From positions 62,001 to 126,000 of the forward strand of contig NZ_JAHKRC010000008.1 of NCBI RefSeq assembly GCF_019345465.1: a stretch of DNA of 64,000 nucleotides, in the 5' to 3' direction. Made by a program: the position numbers and the translations under genes. The notes under the pieces were generated by a model that saw only the letters and a list, made by a program, of their open reading frames with translations, was not told the origin of the DNA and made no database searches. Shown here piece by piece: positions 49,912 to 58,196 of this stretch (position 1 is its first letter; each line of letters opens with the position of its first letter). Source of the stretch: Pseudomonas sp. NKUCC02_KPG (lineage in GTDB: Bacteria > Pseudomonadota > Gammaproteobacteria > Pseudomonadales > Pseudomonadaceae).

Positions 49912-50179
49912 AAGTAACCTTCTATTTGATGGGGGTACTTGAAGTCTAAATTCGTCAGTACTACGCAGAAACGGGAAAATTCCTACGCATATTGGCGGAA
50001 ATTTCCGAGTCCGACGAACAGTACTAGTTGTATTGAGAAAAGCGTTTCAGGGGGGCATATCCGCGCTGGGGCAGGGCGCTCAGTGATAATCATGGCCTGG
50101 TCATTTAGTCACTTTGTGGCTCTGGGTGGTATGCCGTTACCGCTCTAAAGTGGAGCCACTTTCCTAATGGCTGACCATC

Positions 50180-50623
50180 ATGAATTTCACACTGCAACAT
50201 CTTGAGGACGAGCCGGCACTGCGTGTCAGTTTTGACCTGATGCGCGTCTTGCGCCCACATCTGCGAGATCCCGCAACCTATTCAACGCAACTTCTGCGAC
50301 AGGTGGCTCAGGGCTACCGTCTGCTCGCTGCCTGGCAGGGGCATACTCTGGTCGGGCTGGCGGGGTACCGCGAGATGGAAAACCTGATCTATTCGCGCTT
50401 TATTTATGTCGATGATCTGGTGGTGAGTCCCGATTTACAGCGTTCAGGTGTGGGGAGTCGCCTGTTGAGCCGCGTTCGCGAAGAAGCGATGCGGCGCCAG
50501 TGCGATCATCTGGTACTGGACACGGGGCTGCACATGGCGCTGGCTCAGCGTTTCTATTTCCGCCAGGGCCTGCTGGCGCATGGCATGCACTTCACCCAGA
50601 CCCTCACCGGGGAGCAACCATGA
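50180..50623 (+). CDS. GNAT-family N-acetyltransferase
   Basis: A 147-residue acetyltransferase. It has YVDDLVVSPDLQRSGVGSRLL with the acetyl-CoA pyrophosphate loop (QRSGVGSRL), and a C-terminal RFYFRQGLLAHGMHF strand. Substrate unknown. Its stop overlaps the start of the azoreductase gene (ATGA), so the two are coupled. Confidence 0.92.
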   Translation: MNFTLQHLEDEPALRVSFDLMRVLRPHLRDPATYSTQLLRQVAQGYRLLAAWQGHTLVGLAGYREMENLIYSRFIYVDDLVVSPDLQRSGVGSRLLSRVREEAMRRQCDHLVLDTGLHMALAQRFYFRQGLLAHGMHFTQTLTGEQP

Positions 50624-51222
50624 ACAATGCATTGCTGATCAACGCCAGCCCCCACGGGCACTTTTCCCATGCCAGTCGGCTGGCTCGCGAATTTTTGGCA
50701 TCCCTGCGCCAACGTTATCCTGATCTTGCATGGGTGGGGCGTGACTTCAGCGAGCAACCGTTGCCGCCGCTGGGCATCGATTACGGCGCCGCGCTGGCGA
50801 CACCCACACCGTTCGAGGCCCCGGTGTTCGATGTGTCCGAGGCGCTGATTCGTGAGCTGGAAACCAGCGACATGCTGGTGATCGCCACGCCCATGCACAA
50901 CTTCACCGTCCCGGCAGCTCTCAAGCTGTGGATCGATTACGTGTTGCGCATTCATCGCACGTTCAGCGCAGGCCCCGAGGGCAAAACCGGGTTACTTGCC
51001 GATCGTCCGGTGTACGTGCTGGTGGGCTCGGGTGGTTTTCATCAGGGGGAAAGGGCGCGGCAACCGGATTTTCTGACGGACTACCTGCGTTATGCCCTGA
51101 ACACGCTTGGGCTGTTTGACATTCACTTTGTCTATTTGCAGGGCCTTGTGTTTGGCGAGGCGGCAGTGGCAGCAGCACTCAAGGATGCCCGTGAGCAACT
51201 TGCACGCTTGGCCGACCAATAG
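50620..51222 (+). CDS. FMN-dependent NADH:quinone/azo reductase (AzoR family)
   Basis: A 200-residue flavodoxin-like reductase. It has NASPHGHFSHASRLAREFL (FMN phosphate loop), ATPMHNFTVPAALKLWIDYV (AzoR signature) and VLVGSGGFHQGE. It reduces quinones or azo compounds. Translation is coupled to the GNAT gene by a 4-bp overlap. Confidence 0.93.
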   Translation: MNNALLINASPHGHFSHASRLAREFLASLRQRYPDLAWVGRDFSEQPLPPLGIDYGAALATPTPFEAPVFDVSEALIRELETSDMLVIATPMHNFTVPAALKLWIDYVLRIHRTFSAGPEGKTGLLADRPVYVLVGSGGFHQGERARQPDFLTDYLRYALNTLGLFDIHFVYLQGLVFGEAAVAAALKDAREQLARLADQ

Positions 51223-51230
51223 CCCTTCCT

Positions 51231-52094
51231 TCAACCCTCGGCACTGTGGGCCAGGCTCTCGATTACTTGCGTGAGTACGTCATTGGGCACCGGCACTTTA
51301 TTGCGTCGTGCCTGGCGATACTCGCTGGGTGTGCAGCCGGCGTAATGCTTGAATGCACGGGCGAAGTAGGAGGGGTCCTTGAATCCCACTTCATAGCCGA
51401 TGCTGGTGATGGGCATCTGGCTGTTGTCGAGCAGGTCTTTGGCGTTGTCCATACGTTTGCCCAATACGTAATCCATAAAACCCAGTCCGTAGACTTCCTT
51501 GAACAGGCGGCTGAAGCGAAAGGCGGTCATGCCGCAACGCTTGGCCAGGGCCTTTTGGTCGATGCTTTCGTGGTAATGCTGATCGATGTACTGCAACGCA
51601 TTGTGCAGTGCCTTGTGCTTTTGATGGTCAGTCGTCAGCCGAATGCTGTCCGGCAGGGTGGGGCCATGTTCGATTGCCTGTGCCTTGCTGGCGCCGATTC
51701 GGTTGTGGCGCAGCTCACAGAGCTGTTCAAGGGCGTGCAGGTAGCGGCTGACCTCGCTGGCGCACAAGGGCAACACCACATATTCCCAGACCCGTGAGCG
51801 CATGGCCCAGACGGCCAGTTCTTCACTGTGCTGGACGGTAAACATGGTGATGGGCGTGGAGGGAGACTTGAGTTTGATCTCCTGCAACAAACTCAGCCCG
51901 GGCAGGTCGGGGCAGTCAAAGTGCATGCAAATCATGTCCGGCACCGGTTCGCAACGTCTTTGCAGCCATGCCAGGGGTTGTTCCAGCTGGCAGGTGCAGG
52001 CCGGGCGAAAGAGCAGGAGCAGTTCTTCAGTCGATTGATTGCGCGTCAGATCGAACCATAAGAGATGAGGCTTTATGACAGCGTCGGATGTCAT
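51231..52094 (-). CDS. AraC-family regulator with N-terminal pseudo-receiver
   Basis: A 287-residue protein starting at the ATG at 52094 behind AGGATTAATCAA. The N-terminal 120 residues have receiver-domain layout, but the phospho-acceptor Asp position is His58 (spacing to P62 and G66 is canonical) and the conserved Lys before Pro109 is Leu108. It therefore cannot be phosphorylated normally. The C-terminal AraC domain (about 185-285) has two HTHs (LAKRCGMTAFRFSRLFKEVY and ITSIGYEVGFKDPSYFARAF). Divergent from flp1, it is the best candidate to bind the 21-bp-spaced repeats upstream of both flp genes. Confidence 0.88.
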   Translation of the reverse strand: MTSDAVIKPHLLWFDLTRNQSTEELLLLFRPACTCQLEQPLAWLQRRCEPVPDMICMHFDCPDLPGLSLLQEIKLKSPSTPITMFTVQHSEELAVWAMRSRVWEYVVLPLCASEVSRYLHALEQLCELRHNRIGASKAQAIEHGPTLPDSIRLTTDHQKHKALHNALQYIDQHYHESIDQKALAKRCGMTAFRFSRLFKEVYGLGFMDYVLGKRMDNAKDLLDNSQMPITSIGYEVGFKDPSYFARAFKHYAGCTPSEYRQARRNKVPVPNDVLTQVIESLAHSAEG

Positions 52095-52215
52095 TTGATT
52101 AATCCTGTCTTGTGCCTTGTGCTGTCTGCTTTTTCGAGTCTTTATCAGTGCCTGCTGCGCTTCAGTGTTCTTTAGGGTGCGCCTGTAAGTGTGGTTGTTT
52201 TGTGAAAAAAAATGC

Positions 52216-52250
52216 AAAAAAATCCTGTCCTTCGACAATAAACTCCTAAC
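52216..52250 (+). promoter_or_regulatory. Tandem direct repeats upstream of flp1
   Basis: AAAAAAATCCTGTC at 52216 and AATAAACTCCTAAC at 52237 are spaced 21 bp start to start, 86 bp before the flp1 ATG. The same arrangement occurs before flp2. The layout fits two AraC-type half-sites on one face of the helix. The 52095-52335 spacer otherwise holds the divergent promoters only. Confidence 0.6.
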
Positions 52251-52335
52251 GGCCCTGATGGCCACTGACTAGCCTTCAATCAGGCGGTTTATTAAGTAAT
52301 CGCTTTGGGTAAACCACTCAAGTGAGGTGAGTAGA

Positions 52336-52527
52336 ATGAACGTGCAGTCAATCAGGAATTATATACATGCCTTTATCAAGGATGAAGACGGCCTGACGAT
52401 TGTCGAGTATGCCGTAGCCGGTGGGTTGATTACCCTGGGGGCGGTTGCAGCTTTTATAACCTTGGGAGGTAACGTCAGCACGGCCATTACCAGTCTGGGG
52501 TGCGCGGTACAGGGTAAAACCTGTTGA
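52336..52527 (+). CDS. flp: Flp-type pilin, copy 1
   Basis: A 63-residue Flp pilin: short basic leader with the cleavage region KDEDGLTIVEYAVAGGLI (Gly-1, Glu+5, Tyr+6 relative to the processed end), one hydrophobic helix, and a C-terminal pair of cysteines (GCAVQGKTC) that could form a small disulfide loop. It ends at its own terminator (52619-52680), so it is likely transcribed separately from copy 2. Confidence 0.94.
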   Translation: MNVQSIRNYIHAFIKDEDGLTIVEYAVAGGLITLGAVAAFITLGGNVSTAITSLGCAVQGKTC

Positions 52528-52618
52528 TTCAGCATTGTGCGGGGCCTGTCAGGGCGACCTTTATACACGTGTTGTGGGTGGCTTGGCGGCGGGAAGATTG
52601 AATCCTGATATGAATCAC

Positions 52619-52680
52619 CCGGCTTAGTCAGTTGCGCTATACGTCCCCTCTAGCCAACTGTTCTGAGCCGGTTTTTTTAT
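52619..52680 (+). terminator. Terminator of flp1
   Basis: A two-part stem, CCGGCT + CAGTTG / CAACTG + AGCCGG, is followed by a T7 tract. The remaining spacer to flp2 (52681-52940) holds repeats of the flp promoter region and no gene. Confidence 0.85.
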
Positions 52681-52817
52681 TGTATTGAGTGCTGCAGGTG
52701 GCGGAAAAATGCAGGTTGCGAATGGTGTGGTAGTAGTACGGTCAGCATATGAACTATTGCACGCGGTCGATTTATTTTGGTCAGGGGGTTCGTAATTAAT
52801 ATGTCTGGCGTGTTGGC

Positions 52818-52852
52818 AATAAAGTCCTAGCAGTCAGCAAAAAACTCCTAAC
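52818..52852 (+). promoter_or_regulatory. Tandem direct repeats upstream of flp2
   Basis: AATAAAGTCCTAGC at 52818 and AAAAAACTCCTAAC at 52839 are again 21 bp apart, with 88 bp between the second repeat and the flp2 ATG. A GCTGACTA element follows at a distance (15 bp) matching the flp1 copy within one base. Confidence 0.6.
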
Positions 52853-52940
52853 CCATCAGTATGTGCGCTGACTAAGATTTTAATTAAGCAGTGCATATAG
52901 CCCTGCTGGTGAATATTAAACATTGAGTGAGGTGGGCAAA

Positions 52941-53132
52941 ATGAAACTGCAATCAGTTAAGACTTCAGTGCTGAAGTTCATCAACGATGAAGATGGCCTG
53001 ACCATTGTCGAATACGCAGTGGCCGGTGGTCTGATAACCCTGGGCGCTGTCGCGGCGTTTATCACCTTGGGCACCAATGTGAAAACCGCCATTACCAGCC
53101 TGGGATGCGCCGTACAGGGCAAAACCTGCTAG
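52941..53132 (+). CDS. flp: Flp-type pilin, copy 2
   Basis: A 63-residue Flp pilin, about three-quarters identical to copy 1 and nearly so from DEDGLTIVEYAVAGG onward, including the GCAVQGKTC end. The N-terminal leader differs (MKLQSVKTSVLKFIN). It is first gene of the long Tad operon, 27 bp before the prepilin peptidase gene. Confidence 0.94.
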   Translation: MKLQSVKTSVLKFINDEDGLTIVEYAVAGGLITLGAVAAFITLGTNVKTAITSLGCAVQGKTC

Positions 53133-53159
53133 CACGATGATCCCTGTGAGGGTGCAGCC

Positions 53160-53678
53160 ATGAGCGAGTTACAGAGTGTTGCTGTTGCGTTGCTGTCAGG
53201 GCTGCTGGGAATTGCGGTGGTTAGCGATCTGCGCAATCACCGCATTCCCAACCTTCTTGTTTTGCTGGGGTTGGTGCTGGGGGTTGTCGGCCAGACCTAT
53301 GCCTTTGGCTTGATCGGTCTGGGCCATGCACTGCTGGGCCTGCTGGTCGGTTTCGCAATTTTTCTGCCCATGTATATGGTCGGGGGTATGGCCGCCGGGG
53401 ATGTAAAGCTGATGGCGATGGCCGGCGCCTTTCTCACCCCGCATGACGCCCTTTGGGCTGCGTTTTTCAGCCTGATTGCAGGGGGGGCATGCGGCCTGCT
53501 GCTGGTGCTTGTGCGTGGCCAGGCGCTGCAAACCCTGGGTCGATATTGGCTGATGCTCAGGGCCAGAGCCTACTTTCCGCCAGCCGATGACGAAGTGGCT
53601 GGCAAGCCCTTCCCCTATTCGATCGCCGTTTTGCTGGGCACCTTGATCAGCGTCTTCTGGCTGCCTTTAAGCCATTAG
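53160..53678 (+). CDS. tadV: Prepilin peptidase (TadV/CpaA, A24 family)
   Basis: A 172-residue inner-membrane aspartyl peptidase with about five hydrophobic segments. The two catalytic Asp are in VVSDLRNHRIPN and GGMAAGDVKLMAMAG (GxGD-type motif). It cleaves the leader of Flp and TadE-type pseudopilins. Second gene of the Tad operon. Confidence 0.92.
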   Translation: MSELQSVAVALLSGLLGIAVVSDLRNHRIPNLLVLLGLVLGVVGQTYAFGLIGLGHALLGLLVGFAIFLPMYMVGGMAAGDVKLMAMAGAFLTPHDALWAAFFSLIAGGACGLLLVLVRGQALQTLGRYWLMLRARAYFPPADDEVAGKPFPYSIAVLLGTLISVFWLPLSH

Positions 53679-53692
53679 TTCAGGAGAACACC

Positions 53693-55015
53693 ATGTACGC
53701 CATCAGCAGCAACCGTGTTTCTCTCGCTGAGCGCGAAGCGGTACAGCAACTGGCGCCACAGCCACGCACGATCCTTGAGACCGGACTGGCGGACAACTTT
53801 CTCGGTGATCTGGTGTGCAAGCACTTGCACGATGCCGGGGTGCTGGACATGGTGCAACTGACGGTACGTCTGGCCCTGACCGGTGCAGTTCTGGAAGAAG
53901 TCCTGACATTCCTGCGCAAGGATCGCCGTGTCGAAGTGCTCGGCCAGGCAGGGGGGCAGACCCTGCGCTACGGCTTGACCGAACGCGGTCGCAACAGTGC
54001 CCGCGATGCCCTGGCCCGCAGTGGCTATATAGGTGCTGCGCCTTATCCGGTGAGCGCTTATCGAACACTGCTCAAGTTGCAGACCATTCATCACGGTCGT
54101 ATCAGTGCCCATGACATGCATCACTGCTTCGGTTCGATGGTGCTCGCGCAAAGCATGCTCGATCAATTGGGCGTTGCCCTGAATTCCGGGCGCGCCATCA
54201 TGATTTACGGACCTGCGGGCACCGGCAAGACCTATGTCAGCAGCCGTTTGATACGGCTGTTTGCCGAGGCGATATGGGTGCCCCATGCAATCGCTATCAA
54301 CGAAGCGGTGATCGAGATTTTCGACCCTCAGGTGCACAAGCGCCTGGACGATGACGAACAACCCAACACCTTGATGCTCAGTGAAGGCATCGATCGTCGG
54401 CTGCTGCGTTGTGAACGGCCGATTGTCATCACCGGTGGCGAGCTGACGATGGAGCAACTGGACGTTCGCTACGACCCGTTTGCCCGCCAGTACCAGGCAC
54501 CGTTGCAACTGAAGGCCAGCAACGGCTTGCTGATCATCGACGATCTTGGGCGCCAGCGCATGACGCCGGACGTGTTGTTGAATCGCTGGATTGTGCCGAT
54601 GGAGGAGCGCCGCGATTTCCTCAACCTGGGGGGTGGGCGTCACTGCGAACTGCCATTTGACCTGATCCTGGTGTTTTCCACCAACCTCAACCCGCTGGAG
54701 CTGGCCGATGAGGCGTTTTTGCGGCGTATTGGCTACAAGCTGCAATTTGGCTACCTCAAGCCTGGCGAATACGAACGTATCTGGGTTCAAGAAACGCAAC
54801 GGCTGGGCATTGCTCATGACCCTGTGTTGCTCAGTTATGTGCTGCGCGAACTCTATGGCGCCGAAAACATGCCCCTGGTGCCTTGCCATCCGCGGGATCT
54901 CTTGAATATGGCGTGTGATCGCCAGCGTTATCTGGAAGGGTCAGGACCACTGACTGCTCAGGAACTTGAGTGGGCGTGGCACAACTATTTCGTCCAACTC
55001 GATTTTCTTGGGTAA
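53693..55015 (+). CDS. AAA+ ATPase of the Tad locus, function unknown
   Basis: A 440-residue ATPase inserted between the prepilin peptidase and cpaB. The N-terminal about 115 residues look like a winged-helix or small alpha/beta domain (LTGAVLEEVLTFLRKDRRVE, then GLTERGR). The AAA+ core follows with Walker A GPAGTGKT (173-180) and Walker B GLLIIDDLG (about 278-286). It also has LILVFSTNLNP, a sensor-1-like segment, and FLRRIGYKLQF, a sensor/arginine region. It is distinct from TadA/CpaF, also present. It is not part of the classic P. aeruginosa or Aggregatibacter tad set, so a regulatory or assembly role is a guess. Confidence 0.88.
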   Translation: MYAISSNRVSLAEREAVQQLAPQPRTILETGLADNFLGDLVCKHLHDAGVLDMVQLTVRLALTGAVLEEVLTFLRKDRRVEVLGQAGGQTLRYGLTERGRNSARDALARSGYIGAAPYPVSAYRTLLKLQTIHHGRISAHDMHHCFGSMVLAQSMLDQLGVALNSGRAIMIYGPAGTGKTYVSSRLIRLFAEAIWVPHAIAINEAVIEIFDPQVHKRLDDDEQPNTLMLSEGIDRRLLRCERPIVITGGELTMEQLDVRYDPFARQYQAPLQLKASNGLLIIDDLGRQRMTPDVLLNRWIVPMEERRDFLNLGGGRHCELPFDLILVFSTNLNPLELADEAFLRRIGYKLQFGYLKPGEYERIWVQETQRLGIAHDPVLLSYVLRELYGAENMPLVPCHPRDLLNMACDRQRYLEGSGPLTAQELEWAWHNYFVQLDFLG

Positions 55016-55027
55016 GGAGTCATTGTC

Positions 55028-55834
55028 ATGAACTCGCGCACGCTTACTTTGATTGTCCTGTCCGTGATTCTGGGGCTGGGCGCGACATGGATGGCCAACA
55101 ACTGGCTGACGGCAAGGCTCAATACCAGCCCCGACGATAACCAGCAAAACGTGGTGATCGCCACGGTAGAAATTGCTTTCGGGCAAATGATCGAGCCGCA
55201 GCAGGTGACAGTGGTGCGTATGCCCAAGGATGCCGCACCGGATGACGCATTCGATTCGACTGAAAAAGTAGTTGGCAAGATCGCCACTTTCTCCCTGCTG
55301 CGTGGCGACATCCTGCGTGGTGCACGTCTGGCCGAGCACATGGGCGGCAGCACCCTGGCGTCACTGATCGAACCCAGCAAGCGTGCCATATCGGTACGTG
55401 TCGATGATGTGGTTGGCGTCGGTGGGTTCCTGTTGCCGGGAAATCGGGTCGATGTGCTGGCCACCAGGCAGACAGGTAACGCGGGTGATGCCGAGTCCAA
55501 GACCATTCTGGAAGATCTGCGGGTTCTGGCGGTGGACCAGACAGCCAGTACCGACAAGACCCAACCGGTGGTGGTGCGTGCGGTCACCGTGGAAGTGACG
55601 CCTGACCAGGCGGAAGTGCTGGTCAAGGGGATGGCGGCAGGCAAGGTGCAATTGGCCTTGCGCAATCCGCTGGACAACCACAAGGAACCGGTCATGGCCG
55701 AGCCCGTTGCAGTGGCAGCACCCGCGCTGCCGAGCGTGATTTCCAAGCCGGTGGTACGTCGTCGTGTACCTGCCAACAACGCCAGCGTGATCGTGATTCG
55801 CGGCGTCACAGCAACAGTAGAAAAAGCGCTGTAG
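55028..55834 (+). CDS. cpaB: Pilus assembly protein CpaB/RcpC
   Basis: A 268-residue periplasmic protein with an N-terminal TM (LTLIVLSVILGLGATWMA), an SAF domain (VVIATVEIAFGQMIEPQQV) and a CpaB/RcpC domain (VDDVVGVGGFLLPGNRVDVL). In other systems it works with the secretin RcpA/CpaC, whose gene normally follows. Here TadG follows instead. Confidence 0.92.
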   Translation: MNSRTLTLIVLSVILGLGATWMANNWLTARLNTSPDDNQQNVVIATVEIAFGQMIEPQQVTVVRMPKDAAPDDAFDSTEKVVGKIATFSLLRGDILRGARLAEHMGGSTLASLIEPSKRAISVRVDDVVGVGGFLLPGNRVDVLATRQTGNAGDAESKTILEDLRVLAVDQTASTDKTQPVVVRAVTVEVTPDQAEVLVKGMAAGKVQLALRNPLDNHKEPVMAEPVAVAAPALPSVISKPVVRRRVPANNASVIVIRGVTATVEKAL

Positions 55835-55876
55835 GGGTCGGCCTGCGGCCCGGTGAAAATGTGAAGGTGGAACATC

Positions 55877-57214
55877 ATGAACGCGTGTATCCAACAGCCT
55901 CGCATCGCGTTTGCACAACAACAGCGTGGAGCCATGCTTGTTCTGGTCGTGATTGCCATGGCTTCGCTCTTGCTGATGGGGGCCCTGGCACTGGACGGCA
56001 GCCATATGCTGCTGAACAAGACTCGCCTGCAAAATGCAGTGGATGCCGCAGCACTGAGCGGGGCCAAAACGCTGAGCATGGTGGTAGGTGCGACCGGGTC
56101 TGCGAGCCTGACTCAAACCGCTGCACTCAACACCCTGACCCTGAATGCCAATGCGGCGGGCAACCAGGAACTGGCCACGGCGATTGCAGCCAATGCAGCA
56201 GGCTTTGCCAAGGTGGAGCTGGCAACCACCGTTTATGGACCGTTTTCTTTTCCTGGCCCTGCCAATGCGACTTTTGTCCGGGTCACGGTGACCAATTACC
56301 CCCTGAGCAGTTTTTTCTGGGGTGTGTTTCAGGCCCTGGATAATGGCAACGCCACCAGCAAGTCAGTCGCGGCGGTTGCCACCGCCGGCCCCAGCCCGAC
56401 CAGCGCTCCGTGTGATCTGACGCCGCTGCTGGTATGCGGCGATCCGACGCAAAACAACCCGACTGCGGGAATGTTCTGGGGCTTCAGGTTCGGTGATTTG
56501 CAAGTGCTCAAAACCGCAGCCAATAACAGCTCTGCCATTGGCCCGGGCAACTTTCAACTGCTGGATTTTGGCTCGGGTGGCAAGACGGTCAGGGAGGGAT
56601 TGGCGGGCGGAATCAATCAGTGCAATGTTGTCGGCTCGACAGTCCAGACCAAACCCGGCAACACCGTTGGGCCTTCGGCGCAGGGTCTCAATACGCGATT
56701 TAACGAATACAAAGGGGGGCTGAGCGCCTCGGATTACCCGCCGGACCTGGTCACTACCGTCAATTCCAAGTCGTTTACCTACGCCGGCTCCCCCGCGCCG
56801 ATTCAGTACAACGGTCAGACGGTCACTTCCAGCAACGGCAACCTGTCCACTTCCAGTGGTGCCTTGTACGACTACAACAATTGGGCACAGGACTCGGCTG
56901 CCTGTGTGGGCGGCGGGGGTAATTGTCAGAGCAATGGCGTATTTGAACGGCGCATCATCAAAATCGTGATCGGCGATTGCTCTGGCAAGAACGACGGCGC
57001 GTCATCGATACCGGTACTGGGCTTTGGTTGCTATTTCGTGCTGCAGCCCGAAGCCCAACAAGGCAATTCGGCGCAGATTTTTGGTCAGTTCGTCAGTGTG
57101 TGCGAAGGCGACAACGTACCCGGGCCAAATCCGGCGGGTAGCGTCGGTCCACAGATCATTCAGTTGTACAAAACCTATATCGACAATAACCAGACGCCGA
57201 GCACCGACTCCTAG
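55877..57214 (+). CDS. tadG: TadG-like pilus assembly protein
   Basis: A 445-residue protein with a TadE/TadG N-terminal segment (QRGAMLVLVVIAMASLLLMG, one TM) and a large secreted region. TadG families carry a vWA-like domain; the usual MIDAS motif DxSxS is not apparent, so this is probably a short or divergent TadG. Cysteines (CDLTPLLVC, CVGGGGNC, CSG, CYF, CEG) suggest disulfides. Start at 55877 follows GGAACATC. Confidence 0.8.
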   Translation: MNACIQQPRIAFAQQQRGAMLVLVVIAMASLLLMGALALDGSHMLLNKTRLQNAVDAAALSGAKTLSMVVGATGSASLTQTAALNTLTLNANAAGNQELATAIAANAAGFAKVELATTVYGPFSFPGPANATFVRVTVTNYPLSSFFWGVFQALDNGNATSKSVAAVATAGPSPTSAPCDLTPLLVCGDPTQNNPTAGMFWGFRFGDLQVLKTAANNSSAIGPGNFQLLDFGSGGKTVREGLAGGINQCNVVGSTVQTKPGNTVGPSAQGLNTRFNEYKGGLSASDYPPDLVTTVNSKSFTYAGSPAPIQYNGQTVTSSNGNLSTSSGALYDYNNWAQDSAACVGGGGNCQSNGVFERRIIKIVIGDCSGKNDGASSIPVLGFGCYFVLQPEAQQGNSAQIFGQFVSVCEGDNVPGPNPAGSVGPQIIQLYKTYIDNNQTPSTDS

Positions 57215-57222
57215 GAGGTCTC

Positions 57223-57693
57223 ATGGGACGCTGTGGATTCAAGTCGGTACGTGCTCAACGTGGCCTGGCAATGGTCGAGTTGGCGCTGACGCTGCCGCTG
57301 CTGGTTTTACTGATGCTCACCTTCGCCGAGTTCGGTCGCATGCTGTTCCAGTACAACAGCTTGCAGCAGGCCAGTCGTGATGCCGGGCGGTATGTGGCCA
57401 GCCAGGCATGGAATTCAACCCTGGGTACGGTCCAGCTGAGTGCCGCGCTGATCACCCAGACCCAGAATGTTGCCGTCTATGGCATACCGGCCAACCCCAA
57501 TGGCTACCCGGCGGTAGCACCGGGCCTCACCACGGGCAATGTCACGGTGAGTGCGGTGGGCACTGACCATGTCCGGGTCAGCATTGCCTACACCTTTGTC
57601 CCGGTGATCGGCAGCTCAATCCCGGCCCTGTATGGCAGCAGCGTGCCGCTGGGCCTGCTGCTGACTTCAACGGTTGTCATGAGGGCCTTGTGA
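57223..57693 (+). CDS. tadE: TadE-like minor pseudopilin
   Basis: A 156-residue protein with the TadE signature RGLAMVELALTLPLLVLLML (Gly-cleavage and Glu at +5), one TM and a periplasmic domain ending SVPLGLLLTSTVVMRAL. Processed by the TadV peptidase. Its stop overlaps the next gene's start. Confidence 0.92.
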   Translation: MGRCGFKSVRAQRGLAMVELALTLPLLVLLMLTFAEFGRMLFQYNSLQQASRDAGRYVASQAWNSTLGTVQLSAALITQTQNVAVYGIPANPNGYPAVAPGLTTGNVTVSAVGTDHVRVSIAYTFVPVIGSSIPALYGSSVPLGLLLTSTVVMRAL

Positions 57694-58196
57694 TGAACAG
57701 CAAGCGCATGGGCGGCGTGTACATCGTCGAGTTCGCCATCACGGCTCTGGTGTTGTTCACCTTGCTGTTTGGCGCGCTGGAAATGGGCCGGTTGTATTTC
57801 ACGGTCAACGTGCTCAGTGAGTCGGTGCGTCGTGGTGCGCGTCTGGCGGCGGTGTGCAATATCCAGGATCCGGTCATCCTGCGTCGCGCGATGTTCAACA
57901 CCGCCACCAATGCCGGGCCGAGCAGCCTGATTGCCAGCTTGAGCACGGCCAACCTGAACTTGATCTATATGGATGCCAACGGTGCTGTGATCGCCAGCCC
58001 CAATGATCTGGTGAGTGCCACCGGCTTTGCGGCCATTCGTTATGTACAGCTACAGGTCACCAATTTCAGTTTCAATCTGTTGATCCCCGGATTCAGAGGG
58101 GTGTTCATTCTGCCCACGTTCAGGTCGACGGCACCTCGCGAGAGTCTTGGTCGTCAACCTGATGCAACGGTTACACCGGGGATTACGCCATGTTGA
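57693..58196 (+). CDS. tadF: TadE/TadF-like minor pseudopilin
   Basis: A 167-residue protein with the same layout: GGVYIVEFAITALVLFTLLF (Glu at +5 of the cleaved form) and a periplasmic domain. The ATG at 57693 overlaps the preceding stop (TGATG), and GAGGG is at the right distance; the GTG one codon upstream is less likely. TadF rather than TadE is by position only. Confidence 0.88.
   Translation: MNSKRMGGVYIVEFAITALVLFTLLFGALEMGRLYFTVNVLSESVRRGARLAAVCNIQDPVILRRAMFNTATNAGPSSLIASLSTANLNLIYMDANGAVIASPNDLVSATGFAAIRYVQLQVTNFSFNLLIPGFRGVFILPTFRSTAPRESLGRQPDATVTPGITPC

Noticed and set aside
53675..54889. 404-codon minus-strand ORF opposite the AAA+ ATPase
   Set aside because: The plus-strand reading has Walker motifs and operon context; the minus reading is a shadow.
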